Below, piece after piece: positions 32,201-40,892 of a stretch of 64,000 nucleotides of DNA; the first letter of the stretch is position 1, and each line of letters begins with the position of its first letter. Source of the DNA: Isoperla grammatica (taxonomy: Eukaryota; Arthropoda; Insecta; Plecoptera; Perlodidae). The translations under genes and the position numbers were made by a program. The stretch is taken from the NCBI GenBank assembly GCA_945910005.1, contig OX246741.1, forward strand, positions 1,350,001-1,414,000, written 5' to 3'. A model generated the notes under the pieces. That model made no database searches and was not told where the DNA came from. It saw only the letters and a program-made list of their open reading frames with translations.

Positions 32201-35200
32201 AGGAGCAAGTAGTAAAAGTGCAATTGGGTTCACAATAACAAATCAAAGTTCTCGTAATTACTAGGTTCACACAACCAGGAACTCACGAAGGCGTGATGTC
32301 GATAAAGAAGGTAGTCTGCACTTGCCTGGTCGCAATTGCTAGGTTCACACAACCAGGAACTCACGAAGGAGTGTCGATAAATAAGGTAGTCTGCACTTGC
32401 CTGGTAGCAATTGCTAGGTTCACACAACCAGGAACTCACGAAGGAGTGTCGATAAAGAAGGTAGTCTGCACTTGCCTGGTCGCAATTGCTAGGTTCACAC
32501 AACCAGGAACTCACGAAGGAGTGTCGATAAATAAGGTAGTCTGCACTTGCCTGGTCGCAATTGCTAGGTTCACACAACCAGGAACTCACGAAGGAGTGTC
32601 GATACAGAAGGTAGTCTGCACTTGCCTGGTCGCAATTGCTAGGTTCACACAACCAGGAACTCACGAAGGAGTGTCGATAAATCAGGTAGTCTGCACTTGC
32701 CTGGTCGCAATTGCTAGGTTCACACAACCAGGAGCTCACGAAGGAGTGTCGATAAATCAGGTAGTCTGCACTTGCCTGGTCGCAATTGCTAGGTTCACAC
32801 AACCAGGAACTCACGAAGGAGTGTCGATAAATAAGGTAGTCTGCACTTGCCTGGTCGCAATTGCTAGGTTCACACAACCAGGAACTCACGAAGGAGTGTC
32901 GATAAAGCAGGTAGTCTGCACTTGCCTGGTCGCAATTGCTAGGTTCACACAACCAGGAGCTCACGAAGGAGTGTCGATAAAGCAGGTAGTCTGCACTTGC
33001 CTGGTCGCAATTGCTAGGTTCACACAACCAGGAACTCACGAACGAGTGTCGATAAAGCAGGTAGTCTGCACTTGCCTGGTCGCAATTGCTAGGTACACAC
33101 AACCGGAACTCACGAACGAGTGTCGATAAAGCAGGTAGTCTGCACTTGCCTGGTCGCAATTGCTAGGTACACACAACTAGGAACTCACGAAGGAGTGTCG
33201 ATTAAGAAGGTAGTCAGCACTTGCCTGGTCGCAATTGCTAGGTTCACACAACTAGGAACTCACGAAGGAGTGTCGATAAAGCAGGTAGTCTGCACTTGCC
33301 TGGTCGCAATTGCTAGGTTCACACCACCAGGAACTACGAAGGAGTGTCGATAAAGCAGGTAGTCTGCACTTGCCTGGATGAGCGTTGGAGCCTCCCACAA
33401 TGCGGACGATCCTCGTGTGTTTCCTCACCCCGCACGACACTTCATGGCCGATACCACTGAAACATTTTGTAATCAAATTTGTGTGCAAAATGCCCAGAAA
33501 ACAGCTTTCTAACATGAATTAATAAGACAATATAAATATCAATACATTATTACCATATACATTTTAATTTTATTAACACATATTTAGTATTTAAATGAAT
33601 GTGGGTATTGTTTATTGTTTATTGTATAGTAGCTTCCGTTGATCCAATTCAAAACATTCTTGTATAGTCATGTTATGCCCGGTGGTATTTCGCCAGCCGC
33701 CTGTTCATTGGGTTTAAAATATAGGGTTTAAACCCAATGGCCTGTTGACGGAATAAACTCTGCTGACTGTGAGTTGAATGAGTGCGTGAGTCAGCGTCTG
33801 CGAATGTGACCCGCATGTGTCGAGGGCTAGCAACTGTAAGCCCCCCCTCCCCCCCCACTGTTACAATCCACCGCGTTGTCTTTATTGACAGAATACCGGG
33901 ACAACTTTTCCCCAAAAATTACAAGCCTGTAATAATACGTATTTTCAACGAGTCTCTCGGGACACCGGTACAAGTGTTCCGATATCGGTACAGTACCGGC
34001 AAACCGGTACGTCTGATCACCTTAGCTATCACCCCTCCATCTCGATAAGCATGATTGCAATTAATACCAGAGGTGAGAAACAACAAGAATCATCATCAAG
34101 CCGTGATGTAAGGCCGCCTACCTCGTTGTTTCTTCCGTTTCCTCTGATGTGCTCAAGTCGGCTGCCAAGTCTTGGAAAGGTAGCGACGATTCCTTCATGT
34201 ATAAACCTGCCCTGTGTTCCGGGGTATTTGTGTAGACTGCCACACACTGCCACACTGTAACAAGAAATGTGTCCTAGTCTGCAGTAGCCATAACGTGACA
34301 TCGTTATACCGATCTCAGATTGTTATCTACAGCACAGTCTACCGTCTCTTCCATGCTCGCTGTTTTTGCACGAATGAAGTTTTGGGACATTGAAGAATAC
34401 CATATTCAGATTGTGCTAAAGATACAATATGTATTGTATATACCTACATTAGTCAAATGGCTTTAGAGCTCTGAAAATAAAAATATTGTTGGCGCGACTG
34501 TAAAAAATTTGATTTCCAATTAGCCACATTTACAAAGTTCTGACGGCACCTTTGACCTTTGACCATTGTTAGCTATAGCCAGCACCCTTTGAAGGTTGTA
34601 GGTGTAACGGGAATACGCCACCGTTGTACAATGGTCCACCCCTACAACATCTAGTCTAGTTAGTACTAGTACAACTAATAGTTACTATACTGTCACAGCT
34701 ACTGTAGTTTAGTTAGTTCAGTGGCGTATCCAGGAATTGGGAAAGGGGGGGGTTTTAAACCCATATTATAGAGAGTGGAGCCGAAACATAATTGGGGTTC
34801 CGGGGGGCTTGCCCCCCGAAAAAATTCTCGTCAAGGTCATTTTAGTGCAAAACTGTGCGTTTTACAGCGGCCAACTGAAACAAGATTACTCAGTTTCGGG
34901 CAACACATTTTTCCCTTAGAACCGCTAATAAAAGGAACCTCAATCAATAATTTGCATATTTTTCGTATTGCTTTTGCTTTTAATTACAACAATATACAAT
35001 AATTATAAAGTAAAACATTTTAACTGTCTATTGAAATACTATCTATTTGGTATTGATACTGTCTATTGAATACTGTCTATTGAAATGTAAACGGTCATTT
35101 TCCATGTTTCCTTTGCAAAAGGGGGGGGTTTTGTCCCCCCCCTCCCCCCCCGTGTATACGCCACTGAGTTAGTTAGTACTCACGTGTTATGAGCAGTAGG

Positions 35201-35235
35201 GCCCACGCGCAGAGCGAGCTCGCCGTTGCGTCCAT
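20007..35235 (-). CDS. Secreted trypsin-like serine protease (complete, 7 exons)
   Basis: Exons, minus strand from 5' to 3': 35184-35235, 34122-34254, 33374-33456, 31669-31845, 30486-30653, 23815-24008 and 20007-20228. Phases all agree, giving 342 residues. There is a signal peptide ([17 protein letters not shown]), an acidic propeptide, a Cys70 pro-segment, then activation site R80|IVGG. The S1 catalytic triad is His125 in VITSGHC, Asp173 in NDIALLQL and Ser272 in [10 protein letters not shown]. Asp266 in KDTCQGDSGG occupies chymotrypsin position 189 and predicts cleavage after Arg/Lys. Expected role: extracellular zymogen; substrate unknown. Introns 3 and 6 have GC donors. Arrays of exon-derived repeats follow exons 3 and 6 and precede exon 7. 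The usual TAAHC motif is TSGHC here. A plus-strand gene is nested in intron 5. Confidence 0.9.
20229..21040. repeat. 151-bp array of duplicated acceptor plus last protease exon
   Basis: Five full units and a partial sixth, spaced exactly 151 bp (TTGATAGGGG at 20251, 20402, 20553, 20704, 20855 and 21005). On the minus strand each holds TTGCTTGTTGCAG plus about 120 bases of exon 7, from GDSGGP to THVAPY. As 151 is not a multiple of three, use of an upstream acceptor without further splicing would shift frame at the next unit. Only the copy at 20228 continues to the true C-terminus. Two units carry a GGCCGCCGCT variant. Confidence 0.93.
21041..22589. other. Protease intron 6, unique part
   Basis: Between the two arrays lies about 1.5 kb without a recognisable gene, repeat family or conserved signal. 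Short frames at 21170-21476 have no family features. Confidence 0.5.
22590..23814. repeat. 162-bp array of duplicated protease exon 6 end plus GC donor
   Basis: About eight units of 162 bp (one of 159) follow exon 6 in transcription. Each repeats the exon from the [16 protein letters not shown] codons to GGKDTCQ, then CAG|GCAAGT, then about 36 bases (TTGTTGCATTCTCTAGCTGC). The unit is a multiple of three with no stop, so the frame stays open through the array and ends only at 22579. Unspliced it would add 54 residues per unit and remove the GDSGGP junction. The last unit is truncated. Confidence 0.93.
23815..24008 (-). CDS. Protease exon 6
   Basis: Encodes [20 protein letters not shown], then [20 protein letters not shown] and [14 protein letters not shown], ending CAG|GCAAGT in phase 0. 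It joins directly to GDSGGP in exon 7. The last ~126 bases of the exon with its donor are the unit of the tandem array that follows. Confidence 0.9.
24302..24320. repeat. Poly-G run of 19
   Basis: Uninterrupted G run in protease intron 5. One of many long G or C runs in this window. Confidence 0.95.
24579..27537 (+). CDS. CARF/ALS2CR8-like protein, nested in protease intron 5
   Basis: Proposed exons: 24579-24681, 24775-25002, 25121-25175 (tentative), 25515-25635, 25767-25925 and 26413-27537. All junctions are GT-AG and in phase; total 596 residues. The best-supported part is the last three exons: [53 protein letters not shown], and [19 protein letters not shown]. This order resembles the calcium-responsive transcription factor family (CARF, ALS2CR8), where a TKKIGCPA motif is followed by a basic C-terminal region and a FYP motif. 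The later half is acidic, with two imperfect repeats around EQCIIL. If the family call holds, it is a nuclear DNA-binding protein. First-exon start and exon 3 are uncertain. It lies wholly inside an intron of the protease on the other strand. Confidence 0.6.
26028..26057 (+). repeat. Decayed copy of the end of CARF-like exon 5
   Basis: CCTACAAAGACTGTTTCTAT followed by GAAAGCAGAATAG matches the last ~28 bases of the exon at 25897-25925 with few changes, but the donor is lost (AGTGAC instead of GGTAAG). It is a single intronic copy of an exon end. Confidence 0.75.
26087..26142 (+). mobile_element. tRNA-like SINE fragment
   Basis: GAGAATCTGGGTTCGATCCT followed by GAGTCGG is a T-arm/B-box-like sequence with flanking similarity to other tRNA-derived repeats here. 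Only the 3' half is present. Confidence 0.4.
27737..27742 (+). terminator. Possible polyadenylation signal of the CARF-like gene
   Basis: AATAAA about 200 bases after the stop at 27535-27537. Other AATAAA words occur near 28090-28150, so the true cleavage site is undecided. Confidence 0.35.
28290..28400 (+). mobile_element. SINE tail, second copy
   Basis: AAGGTTTTCCTCACTC, GTACTAACAGCCTTCTGTAT and CCCTTCCCAACTATCCAAAC match the reverse complement of the repeat at 6945-7060. No tRNA-like head is visible. Confidence 0.6.
28926..29172. mobile_element. Interspersed repeat A, copy 2
   Basis: Same sequence and orientation as 8641-8895, including the (AAAT)n start, TTTGCAGTGGGGGACTTTAA and AAATGTCAGAAATCAACAA. 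The copies differ by scattered substitutions and small indels. Confidence 0.75.
29237..29377. mobile_element. 141-bp foldback element
   Basis: TGGAATTCATAGTCGGCCCC at the left pairs with GGGGCCGACTATGAATTCCA at the right. The inverted arms extend about 45 bp to CCATTGTT/AACAATGG. The centre is about 50 bp. It follows a run of 16 G (29214-29229). No clear target duplication. Confidence 0.8.
29455..29575 (-). mobile_element. SINE tail, third copy
   Basis: ACTAGGTATTGCGGTATTTG, ATGGGAAGGAATGTCC and ACTCCACAGTCAGGACTACC align with the plus-strand sequence at 6950-7080. Diverged, headless. Confidence 0.5.
30010..30048. repeat. Facing poly-G and poly-C runs
   Basis: A run of 10 G and a G-rich stretch is followed 12 bases later by a run of 17 C, preceded by GAGGCGTAACTAAG. 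It could pair as a short hairpin and resembles the terminus of the CAGTGGCGTA-type elements. Confidence 0.7.
30214..30475. mobile_element. 262-bp long-hairpin element beside protease exon 5
   Basis: The left arm starts TTATTAGGCCTTTATTTGCA and the right arm ends TGCAAATAAAGGCCTAATAA. About 115 bp of each arm pair with only a few mismatches around a ~28-base loop. The element ends 10 bases before the donor of protease exon 5 (30485-30484), so the transcript would carry a strong hairpin directly after that donor. Likely a MITE, superfamily undetermined. Confidence 0.85.
30486..31845 (-). CDS. Protease exons 4-5 (catalytic His and Asp)
   Basis: Exon 4 (31669-31845) encodes [31 protein letters not shown] and [12 protein letters not shown]. 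Exon 5 (30486-30653) encodes [20 protein letters not shown], then [18 protein letters not shown]. Both enter and leave in phase 1. A 262-bp hairpin element begins 10 bases beyond the donor of exon 5. Confidence 0.9.
30665..31285. repeat. ~180-bp degenerate tandem repeat in protease intron 4
   Basis: About four imperfect copies share CGAGAAAATTGCGTTTAT, CCTACACTCCGAAGA, GCATTTGCAGGTATA and TCGTGATTTTGTAGAAGACG. Copies have diverged by indels. No exon sequence is included. Confidence 0.8.
32245..33373. repeat. 75-bp array of duplicated GC donors (protease exon 3)
   Basis: About 15 units of 75 bp. On the minus strand each carries CCAG|GCAAGTGCAGACTACC, the junction of protease exon 3 with its intron, then CGACACTCCTTCGTGAGTTC and CTGGTTGTGTGAACCTAGCA. 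The functional donor is at 33373-33372 and all others follow it. The unit is 25 codons long without stops on either strand, which explains the long frames here. Small variants (AAATAAG, AAATCAG, AAAGCAG) distinguish units. Confidence 0.93.
33374..34254 (-). CDS. Protease exons 2-3 (propeptide and activation site)
   Basis: Exon 2 (34122-34254) encodes an acidic, Ser/Thr/Glu-rich propeptide including [10 protein letters not shown]. Exon 3 (33374-33456) joins in phase 2 and encodes [15 protein letters not shown], then [13 protein letters not shown]. Two Arg-Ile-Val sequences occur in a row; the second (R80-I81) is followed by the canonical GG. The single propeptide cysteine probably pairs with the cysteine in APICLP, as in two-chain S1 proteases. 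Exon 3 ends CCAG|GCAAGT, a GC donor. Confidence 0.82.
33707..33738. other. Perfect 12-bp hairpin
   Basis: ATTGGGTTTAAA and TTTAAACCCAAT are exact inverted copies separated by 8 bases. It lies in protease intron 2. Function unknown. Confidence 0.8.
34719..35166. mobile_element. hAT-type non-autonomous element with 8-bp target duplication
   Basis: The left end CAGTGGCGTATCCAGG and right end CGTGTATACGCCACTG form a ~12-bp inverted terminus. The 8-bp AGTTAGTT flanks both sides (34711-34718 and 35167-35174), as expected for hAT transposition. It is 448 bp, with G/C runs near both ends and no transposase. It lies in protease intron 1, 17 bases from the exon 1 donor. Fragments with the same CAGTGGCG start occur at 10322 and 56773. 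Confidence 0.85.
35184..35235 (-). CDS. Protease exon 1 (signal peptide)
   Basis: The start codon is at 35235-35233, with 17 codons plus one base, ending ATAACAC|GTGAGT. It encodes a short polar head and ALLLIT; with exon 2 (LWQCVAVYT) it completes a signal peptide. An hAT-type element ends 17 bases into the intron, so the donor is almost abutted by mobile DNA. Confidence 0.75.
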
Positions 35236-36913
35236 CCCGTACGGATCACTATTCCAACTACCGTTCTTCCTTCGGCGTTCGTATTATAAGCGTTGTGGTA
35301 TCAGTTGGTCTTTTTGGTCGTTAGTATTAGGCCTATCGATTCGCATCATCGGTCATTATCATGGTATAGGCTGTATCCTCCCAGACTAATGGCTGAGTAT
35401 TCCGTACTGTATCGGTAACTACTACTACGAAGCTACTCCTCGACTTTGTACCCACTAGTCACCGTCACCCAAGGTCAATCGCCAACACAAACCAAAGCGG
35501 TAAACCCCCCAAATACGGGAACACTTATTATCAACCGCACATCAGGCTGACTCTGAAACTTCCCAACCAATTCCAGCAGGTCTAAGGGCGTAAGTTTTCT
35601 GTGCAGTCACCACTGTGACATCCCCCCTAATTTTTATTTTCTTCTATCAGTCTATTCCTACTACAGCCATTGGAACGAACCCTCAAAGAGGAGTTCGCTG
35701 GAACTCAGGACTCATACTTCTTCTCTTCCATACTTCATACTCATACTTCCTCCAACACTTTGAGACTTGGTTCTCCCTATACAACAATGCTGTTTACTAT
35801 TTCCGGACATAATTAAACGTATCTCACACAGCGTTTCCTAGTATTCTAATAGCGGTGTTATCTGTAACATTATGCTTATTATTATCTTAAATTGTTCCAA
35901 ACGAGCAACACGAAGAAGACATTGGCATCTTGCGTAACTGTTTATCAAAACCAAGTCAAAAATAAACTAAACTAAACTAAACTAGTATTAATGATGTTTT
36001 GTCGAACGTGACTGTTAAAACCAAAATAAAGCTTATCGTGATCCGGTTCGTCTTCCATTCTTAATATTCCAATCCAATTTATTCCAGTTATATCATAGTG
36101 TAGAGTCAGTGGTGTCACACCATGGATTTATAATAGTACCATTTTTACCGCTGCGGCTATGAGGGACGTGGTTTTACCATGTACCTATTCATAATATTGT
36201 GTCACACTATGCGTTTTTGTATGGTTGGATATTTTGTATGAATTATGTGGTCGTATGACCTAAAAAAAGCCGAGTAAGTCGTAAAACCAAAAAGTATTTG
36301 GCAAAACAACAAATAATATATTTAAACTAACTGGCCGTATGCAGCAGCACCGACGCCGTAGCCACTACCAACTGGCAACTAGATTAAAGAAGAAGACGAT
36401 TGAATGACAGCCAGCTGTCAGCCAGCAACACTTGCTGGCTCTAAATTAAATTAATAAATTCAAAATAAACAAAGTACACGTGTGGTATATAAGGTAAAAT
36501 GTAGCCTGAACATGCTAGTTATTTTTAATACGTATCTCTAGAACCTTCTCCATCATTTAGGCTAGAAATGGGGGAAGAAGTGTTGGTCACACAGCCTACC
36601 TAGCTGGCTGGCCCTGTTAGGTCTAGTGAAATAAGTTAAACCTATTCTAATGGGTTTTTACTTATAACGTGGCTATGTTATTATTCAGTATTTGCCTTTA
36701 TGGGAGACTGACAAATATAAAGGTATGGCTCTAACCCTAGGCTAGCTAACACACAGACTTAAAGCTAGCCTAGGGCCTAGGCCTAGGCTAGCCCTAGCCT
36801 ATCCTATCCTAGGCCTAGCAGGCCCTAGGTACGCCTAGGCACTACAAGCTCAAAGACCAAAGGTTTTATCTTTCATGACATGACTCTGACTGTCTACTCT
36901 ATTAATGTTGTAG
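35236..36913. other. Divergent intergenic region, protease and Dr1
   Basis: No coding sequence supported. It separates the protease start (minus) from the Dr1 start (plus) and should hold both promoters. TAGGCCTAG-rich low-complexity sequence lies at 36760-36840, upstream of Dr1. A short AACTA tandem occurs at 35966-35985. Confidence 0.5.
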
Positions 36914-37599
36914 ATGGCACAATCCAGTTCGCTGACACCTGATGACGATGAACTTACTTTACCCCGCGCGTCGATCAACAAAATGATTAAAGAAATTCTC
37001 CCCAACATCCGCGTTGCCAATGAATCCCGTGAGCTGATTCTGAATTGTTGTACTGAGTTTATTCACCTTCTGTCATCTGAGGCTAACGACATTTGCAACC
37101 AGCAACAAAAAAAAACAATCAACGCAGAACATGTATTGCAAGGTATTCGTAAAGAGTAAAGTAGATAGGAGGAAAAAGAGGTAAAAACTAAAAAGAGTAG
37201 GGCCTTACATTTTTCCTATTCTATTTCAGCATTAGACAAGTTGGGATTTGGGGACTATAGAGCCGATGCGGAGACAGTTTTAGACGAATGCAAGGCAGTC
37301 GCAGCGAAACGGCGACGCCAAAGTACTCGTCTAGAGAACCTAGGCATTCCAGAAGAAGAATTATTGCGACAGCAAATGGAACTGTTTGCTAAGGTATGTT
37401 GGTTGATTTGTGCCAACCCTGGTAATACATGTTCTCACCTCCCCTTGATTTTGTTGCATAAACAGCGTAATCTTGTTTGGTGTAGGCTCGCGAGGAGCAA
37501 GCAGCTGCCGAGCAACAACAATGGCAGCAGGTACAGGCGGCCGCACAACTCGTCTCCATGCAACAGGCATCGCAGGACGACCAAGAGGATTACTCGTAG
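36914..37599 (+). CDS. DR1: Dr1 / negative cofactor 2 beta (complete, 3 exons)
   Basis: Exons 36914-37142, 37230-37393 and 37486-37599; phases match and give 168 residues (human Dr1 is 176). Dr1 is a histone-fold protein that pairs with DRAP1 and binds TBP on promoters, blocking TFIIA/TFIIB entry. Visible are LTLPRASINKMIKEILPN, RVANESRELILNCCTEFIHL and TINAEHVLQ of the histone fold (about residues 12-80), then RRRQSTRLENLGIPEEELLR and a Gln/Ala-rich tail (EEQAAAEQQQWQQVQAAAQL) as in other Dr1 proteins. The C-terminus is a short acidic DDQEDYS. The start is the first Met, right before the conserved acidic DDDELTLP. It converges with the AJM1-like gene. Confidence 0.96.
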
Positions 37600-37956
37600 G
37601 AGTCGGACTTACCAACTTCTGTCGAGACTCGAGACCAGTATTGAAATTGTGTTTTTGATTCAGAAAAAAGACTTTCGCTGTATCTCATCATGCCCCATTT
37701 AGACGATTCTGTCTTTCATTCAAGGATAATTAAGCAAATCAAAGCGTTGTCGAATTTGTATTATCTGTGCACGTTTTGATGTTTTTTGTCTTTGCGTTCA
37801 TGGAAACTTGATGAAGCATTGAACCGTCTAAATGGGGTAGTTTTTCTGTGGAAAAGAGCATGATTGACTGTGCACTGTGCCCCTTAACATCAACTGAAAT
37901 TCGCTGTGACACATTCGCTATGTATCGTATTGTTCGTATGTATGTTTGTGTGGTAA

Positions 37957-37962
37957 AATAAA
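37957..37962 (+). terminator. Polyadenylation signal of Dr1
   Basis: AATAAA 358 bases after the stop at 37597-37599, in an A/T-rich context and followed by T-rich sequence. A plausible 3' end for the transcript. Confidence 0.55.
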
Positions 37963-39825
37963 ATCTTTATAAAATATAAATTGGATGACTGTGACTAAGT
38001 TTAATTTTTGTGTGAATGGCCTTCCTTTTCAATGGCTCAGAACTGGGTATTTTATCATTTACAGAATTATCCGACAACCATCAGAAACAAAATGTTTGAA
38101 TCATATTGAACAACATTAGTAGAGTGCTGACGATAGGATCCGACTCCTTACCTTCGAGGTAGATGACTAACTTGAGAGTTGCAAGTTTACCTTGAAAAGA
38201 AACAATACATAGGCCCTAAATAACGAGACGTTTTCTGAATATCAACAGAAGTTCTTGATCGCTCGGAGAAAGATGACTACTGACTTCTCTAGTCATATGG
38301 CAAACTAAACTGAACTATTGTTCCTGTTCTTTCTCCTTTCCGTTAACACTACTAACTAACTAAGTACATAGTTCTAGTATTACTAGCAGTCTAAACTATG
38401 TTCTTGTTTTTAATCACTTTGGAATTAAGGTACCTAATTCAAAATTCTTGTATCGACTAATCAGAGTTTAGATAGTACGTTGATCATGCTGTCTGTAATT
38501 CTTACAAAGTCACAGAAGGAAGGATATGTTCACTTTTTCAATGGTTTGTTGCCTGCTTGAGATATAAACATGAAAACAGTAATTTAATTAATACAGTTGT
38601 CAACCTTACCTGTGCTCAATGAATAAAGCAGTTTTATTTTTTTATTTATTTGAGAATATTAAACAGTTTCAGTTTTACAATAAAATAAGTTTTCATATTT
38701 AACTTAGAAATTATTATTAGTATCTTTATCAGTAATAATAAATTAAAGTTTATAGTAGTCAACCGGAAACATTGTATGTAAATGCGAATCATACGTTATG
38801 AACTATGATAGTAACAATTACAGTATATTATTTGGAGACAAACTTAAACACCGATTCCTTATCTTAGGGTAAGCTGTTTCACATATTGCTGAACTTTTAC
38901 TTTTCCTCGTTGATTAAATTCATTTAAATGCTGTTTTTTTTTGTTTTTTTTTTTTTACAAAATATGTAACTTAGTTTTTGGCACGTGTCATAATATTTGT
39001 TTATTGATTCCAACAATTTAGTTTCAAGGTTTGTTTTAAGTCTAGTTTTCTTGGTAAGTTACTTGAAGGCATTGGAGTTCACTCTCAAGGAGGCTAAGCG
39101 AGTTAATAAGTTACCTTGAAGAACAGGTTAAGATTGAGTTTACAAATGCACAGCTTTAGCTTGATTGCTTGAAAGTCAGGATGATTCTATATTAGCTTTT
39201 AGCTAGTTCTACTGCTGACCAAGATGTTTGCCGTTGACGCATGTAGGTATACACAGTCTGCTTGTCGTAACGCTGATCAAGTGTGCCTACACATACATGA
39301 ACATTGGCCACACCCAGTAGGCCTACCTATCCAATAGAGGAATAACAGATTCCTACTCTACAACTCTTTGCTTTAGGAATTGGTCTATATTATGAAGTCT
39401 TTATTTATTACATTTTTGAGAATCACTTAGCATGAGTTAGTTATGTGTGTATCATTGTACTTGACAAGTAATTACATTTTGCTCAGTGACCATATTGCAC
39501 GGAAATTCTCTACGTTTCTAATCATCCTGTACAATTCCAAACGTTGCAAATGCATTGTTCATCTATCGACGGCCATATTTACAGCAATACCCATAACATA
39601 TTTTACTGAAAAATAATAACACCTTTATGAATCACAATTAATTAACACAGCATCACCACAATATTTTGATTTCGTAGATAATTAGTCTTTGACTTGGGAA
39701 GTAGATGTACAGACAGTGACGCGTGTCTGTCAAGGGCTTGGTGTCTTCTTACTCGATAGGTATTGTCCACGGGTTTTGATTGAATTACATAAGTTGGTAT
39801 TGTCGGAGTTACGAACGAGGGAACC
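37963..39825. other. Convergent intergenic region
   Basis: A/T-rich, no recognised gene or repeat family. It separates the 3' ends of Dr1 (plus) and the AJM1-like gene (minus). On the minus strand AATAAA words near 39402-39412 could end the AJM1-like transcript. Confidence 0.45.
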
Positions 39826-40892
39826 TCACACGAGTTCCGAGCCCACGTCCACGGTCCTAACTCGGCCCGAGTCTCTCGGAACCAGTTCTAGTTTCTCGGG
39901 TTCCGCGTCTGGCATGACTACGCACATGAAGGTCTTGCCGGTTGCCGCATCGCGGGGGTAGATCGTAACGGGGGTGAAGCGGTCAGCGCTCCCGTCTGCG
40001 TAGGCGCACAGCCTTGCGTACACGTCTGGGAAGTGCCTGCGTAGACTCACCCCGCGGGCACGCAGGTGGCGCTGGATGTTGGTGAAGCCGATCTCTCTAG
40101 CCCGACGCCCGGCCCGGTCGCGCCCCGGTAGCGACGTGAGTATCAGCGTGTCCAGGTCGTCATCCCGGGAGATGTCGGCCCGACCGGGCGCCAGAGAGCG
40201 ACACAGCCTCAGTTTGGCACAGCGCGATACCAGCTGGCGCTCCCACCTGACAGGCCCCGTTGTGGGGACCTCGCTCACCACACACACGCACACGTAGAGC
40301 ACCAGACGCTTGTCGGGGTTGTAGGCCTTGCACAGACGCACCAGCTCAGAGTGAAGCTCCGCCCCCATCTCGCCGGGAGATAGCTCCGCCCACCCCACGA
40401 AGGAGGGCTCCCCCAGGTCGGAGGATCCCCTCGCGACAAAGCGCTCGGCCAGCTCGGGGCACGAGAAGAGACTCCTGACGGCTCCGCGCCCCCGAGAGAG
40501 ATACCCGCGTCGTGCGAGGAGCGACAGGTGGCGCAGAGTGGCAGGGTCGTCTCTAGCCGTGGCCAACACCTGCCGACATAGCGCACCCACGCGAGAGTGC
40601 AGACAAGTCTTGCGGTGGCGCTCCCAGTGGGCACGTCTACACTCGCGTGAGCAATACACGTGGGCACAGTTGTGGCAGGTCTTGTACGTCCGCCTTGCCT
40701 CGGTCGCGCTCGCGGCCTTGGAGCACTTGGAGTAGCGACAGTGCACCTCCCCCCCCTCCTCGGCTGTAGCGATGTCGAACGAGACCCGACGCCTGGGTCG
40801 AGCGTTGATCGCCACGTCGCTGCCTTCGCTACGTCGCCTACGGTGGGTGTCTGGGGGGGGCATTGCCGCTCTCGCGCCTTCGCTAGCTAACC
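39826..40892 (-). CDS. AJM1-like last exon (zinc region and conserved C-terminus)
   Basis: The acceptor TTGCAG (AG at 40894-40893) opens GLASEGARAAMPPPDTHRRR. The exon then encodes the Cys-rich zinc region, an alpha/beta-like domain (RRGYLSRGRGAVRSLFSCPE to FTNIQRHLRARGVSLRRHFP) and the end SGRVRTVDVGSELV. It is notably GC-rich compared with surrounding DNA. This is the most conserved part of the protein and the basis for the family call. Confidence 0.85.

Noticed and set aside
32230..33159. 309-residue and opposite-strand 278-residue frames with 25-aa repeats
   Set aside because: The 75-bp unit is a multiple of three and lacks stops on both strands. The unit is intronic and contains a splice donor, so the frames are by-products of the array.
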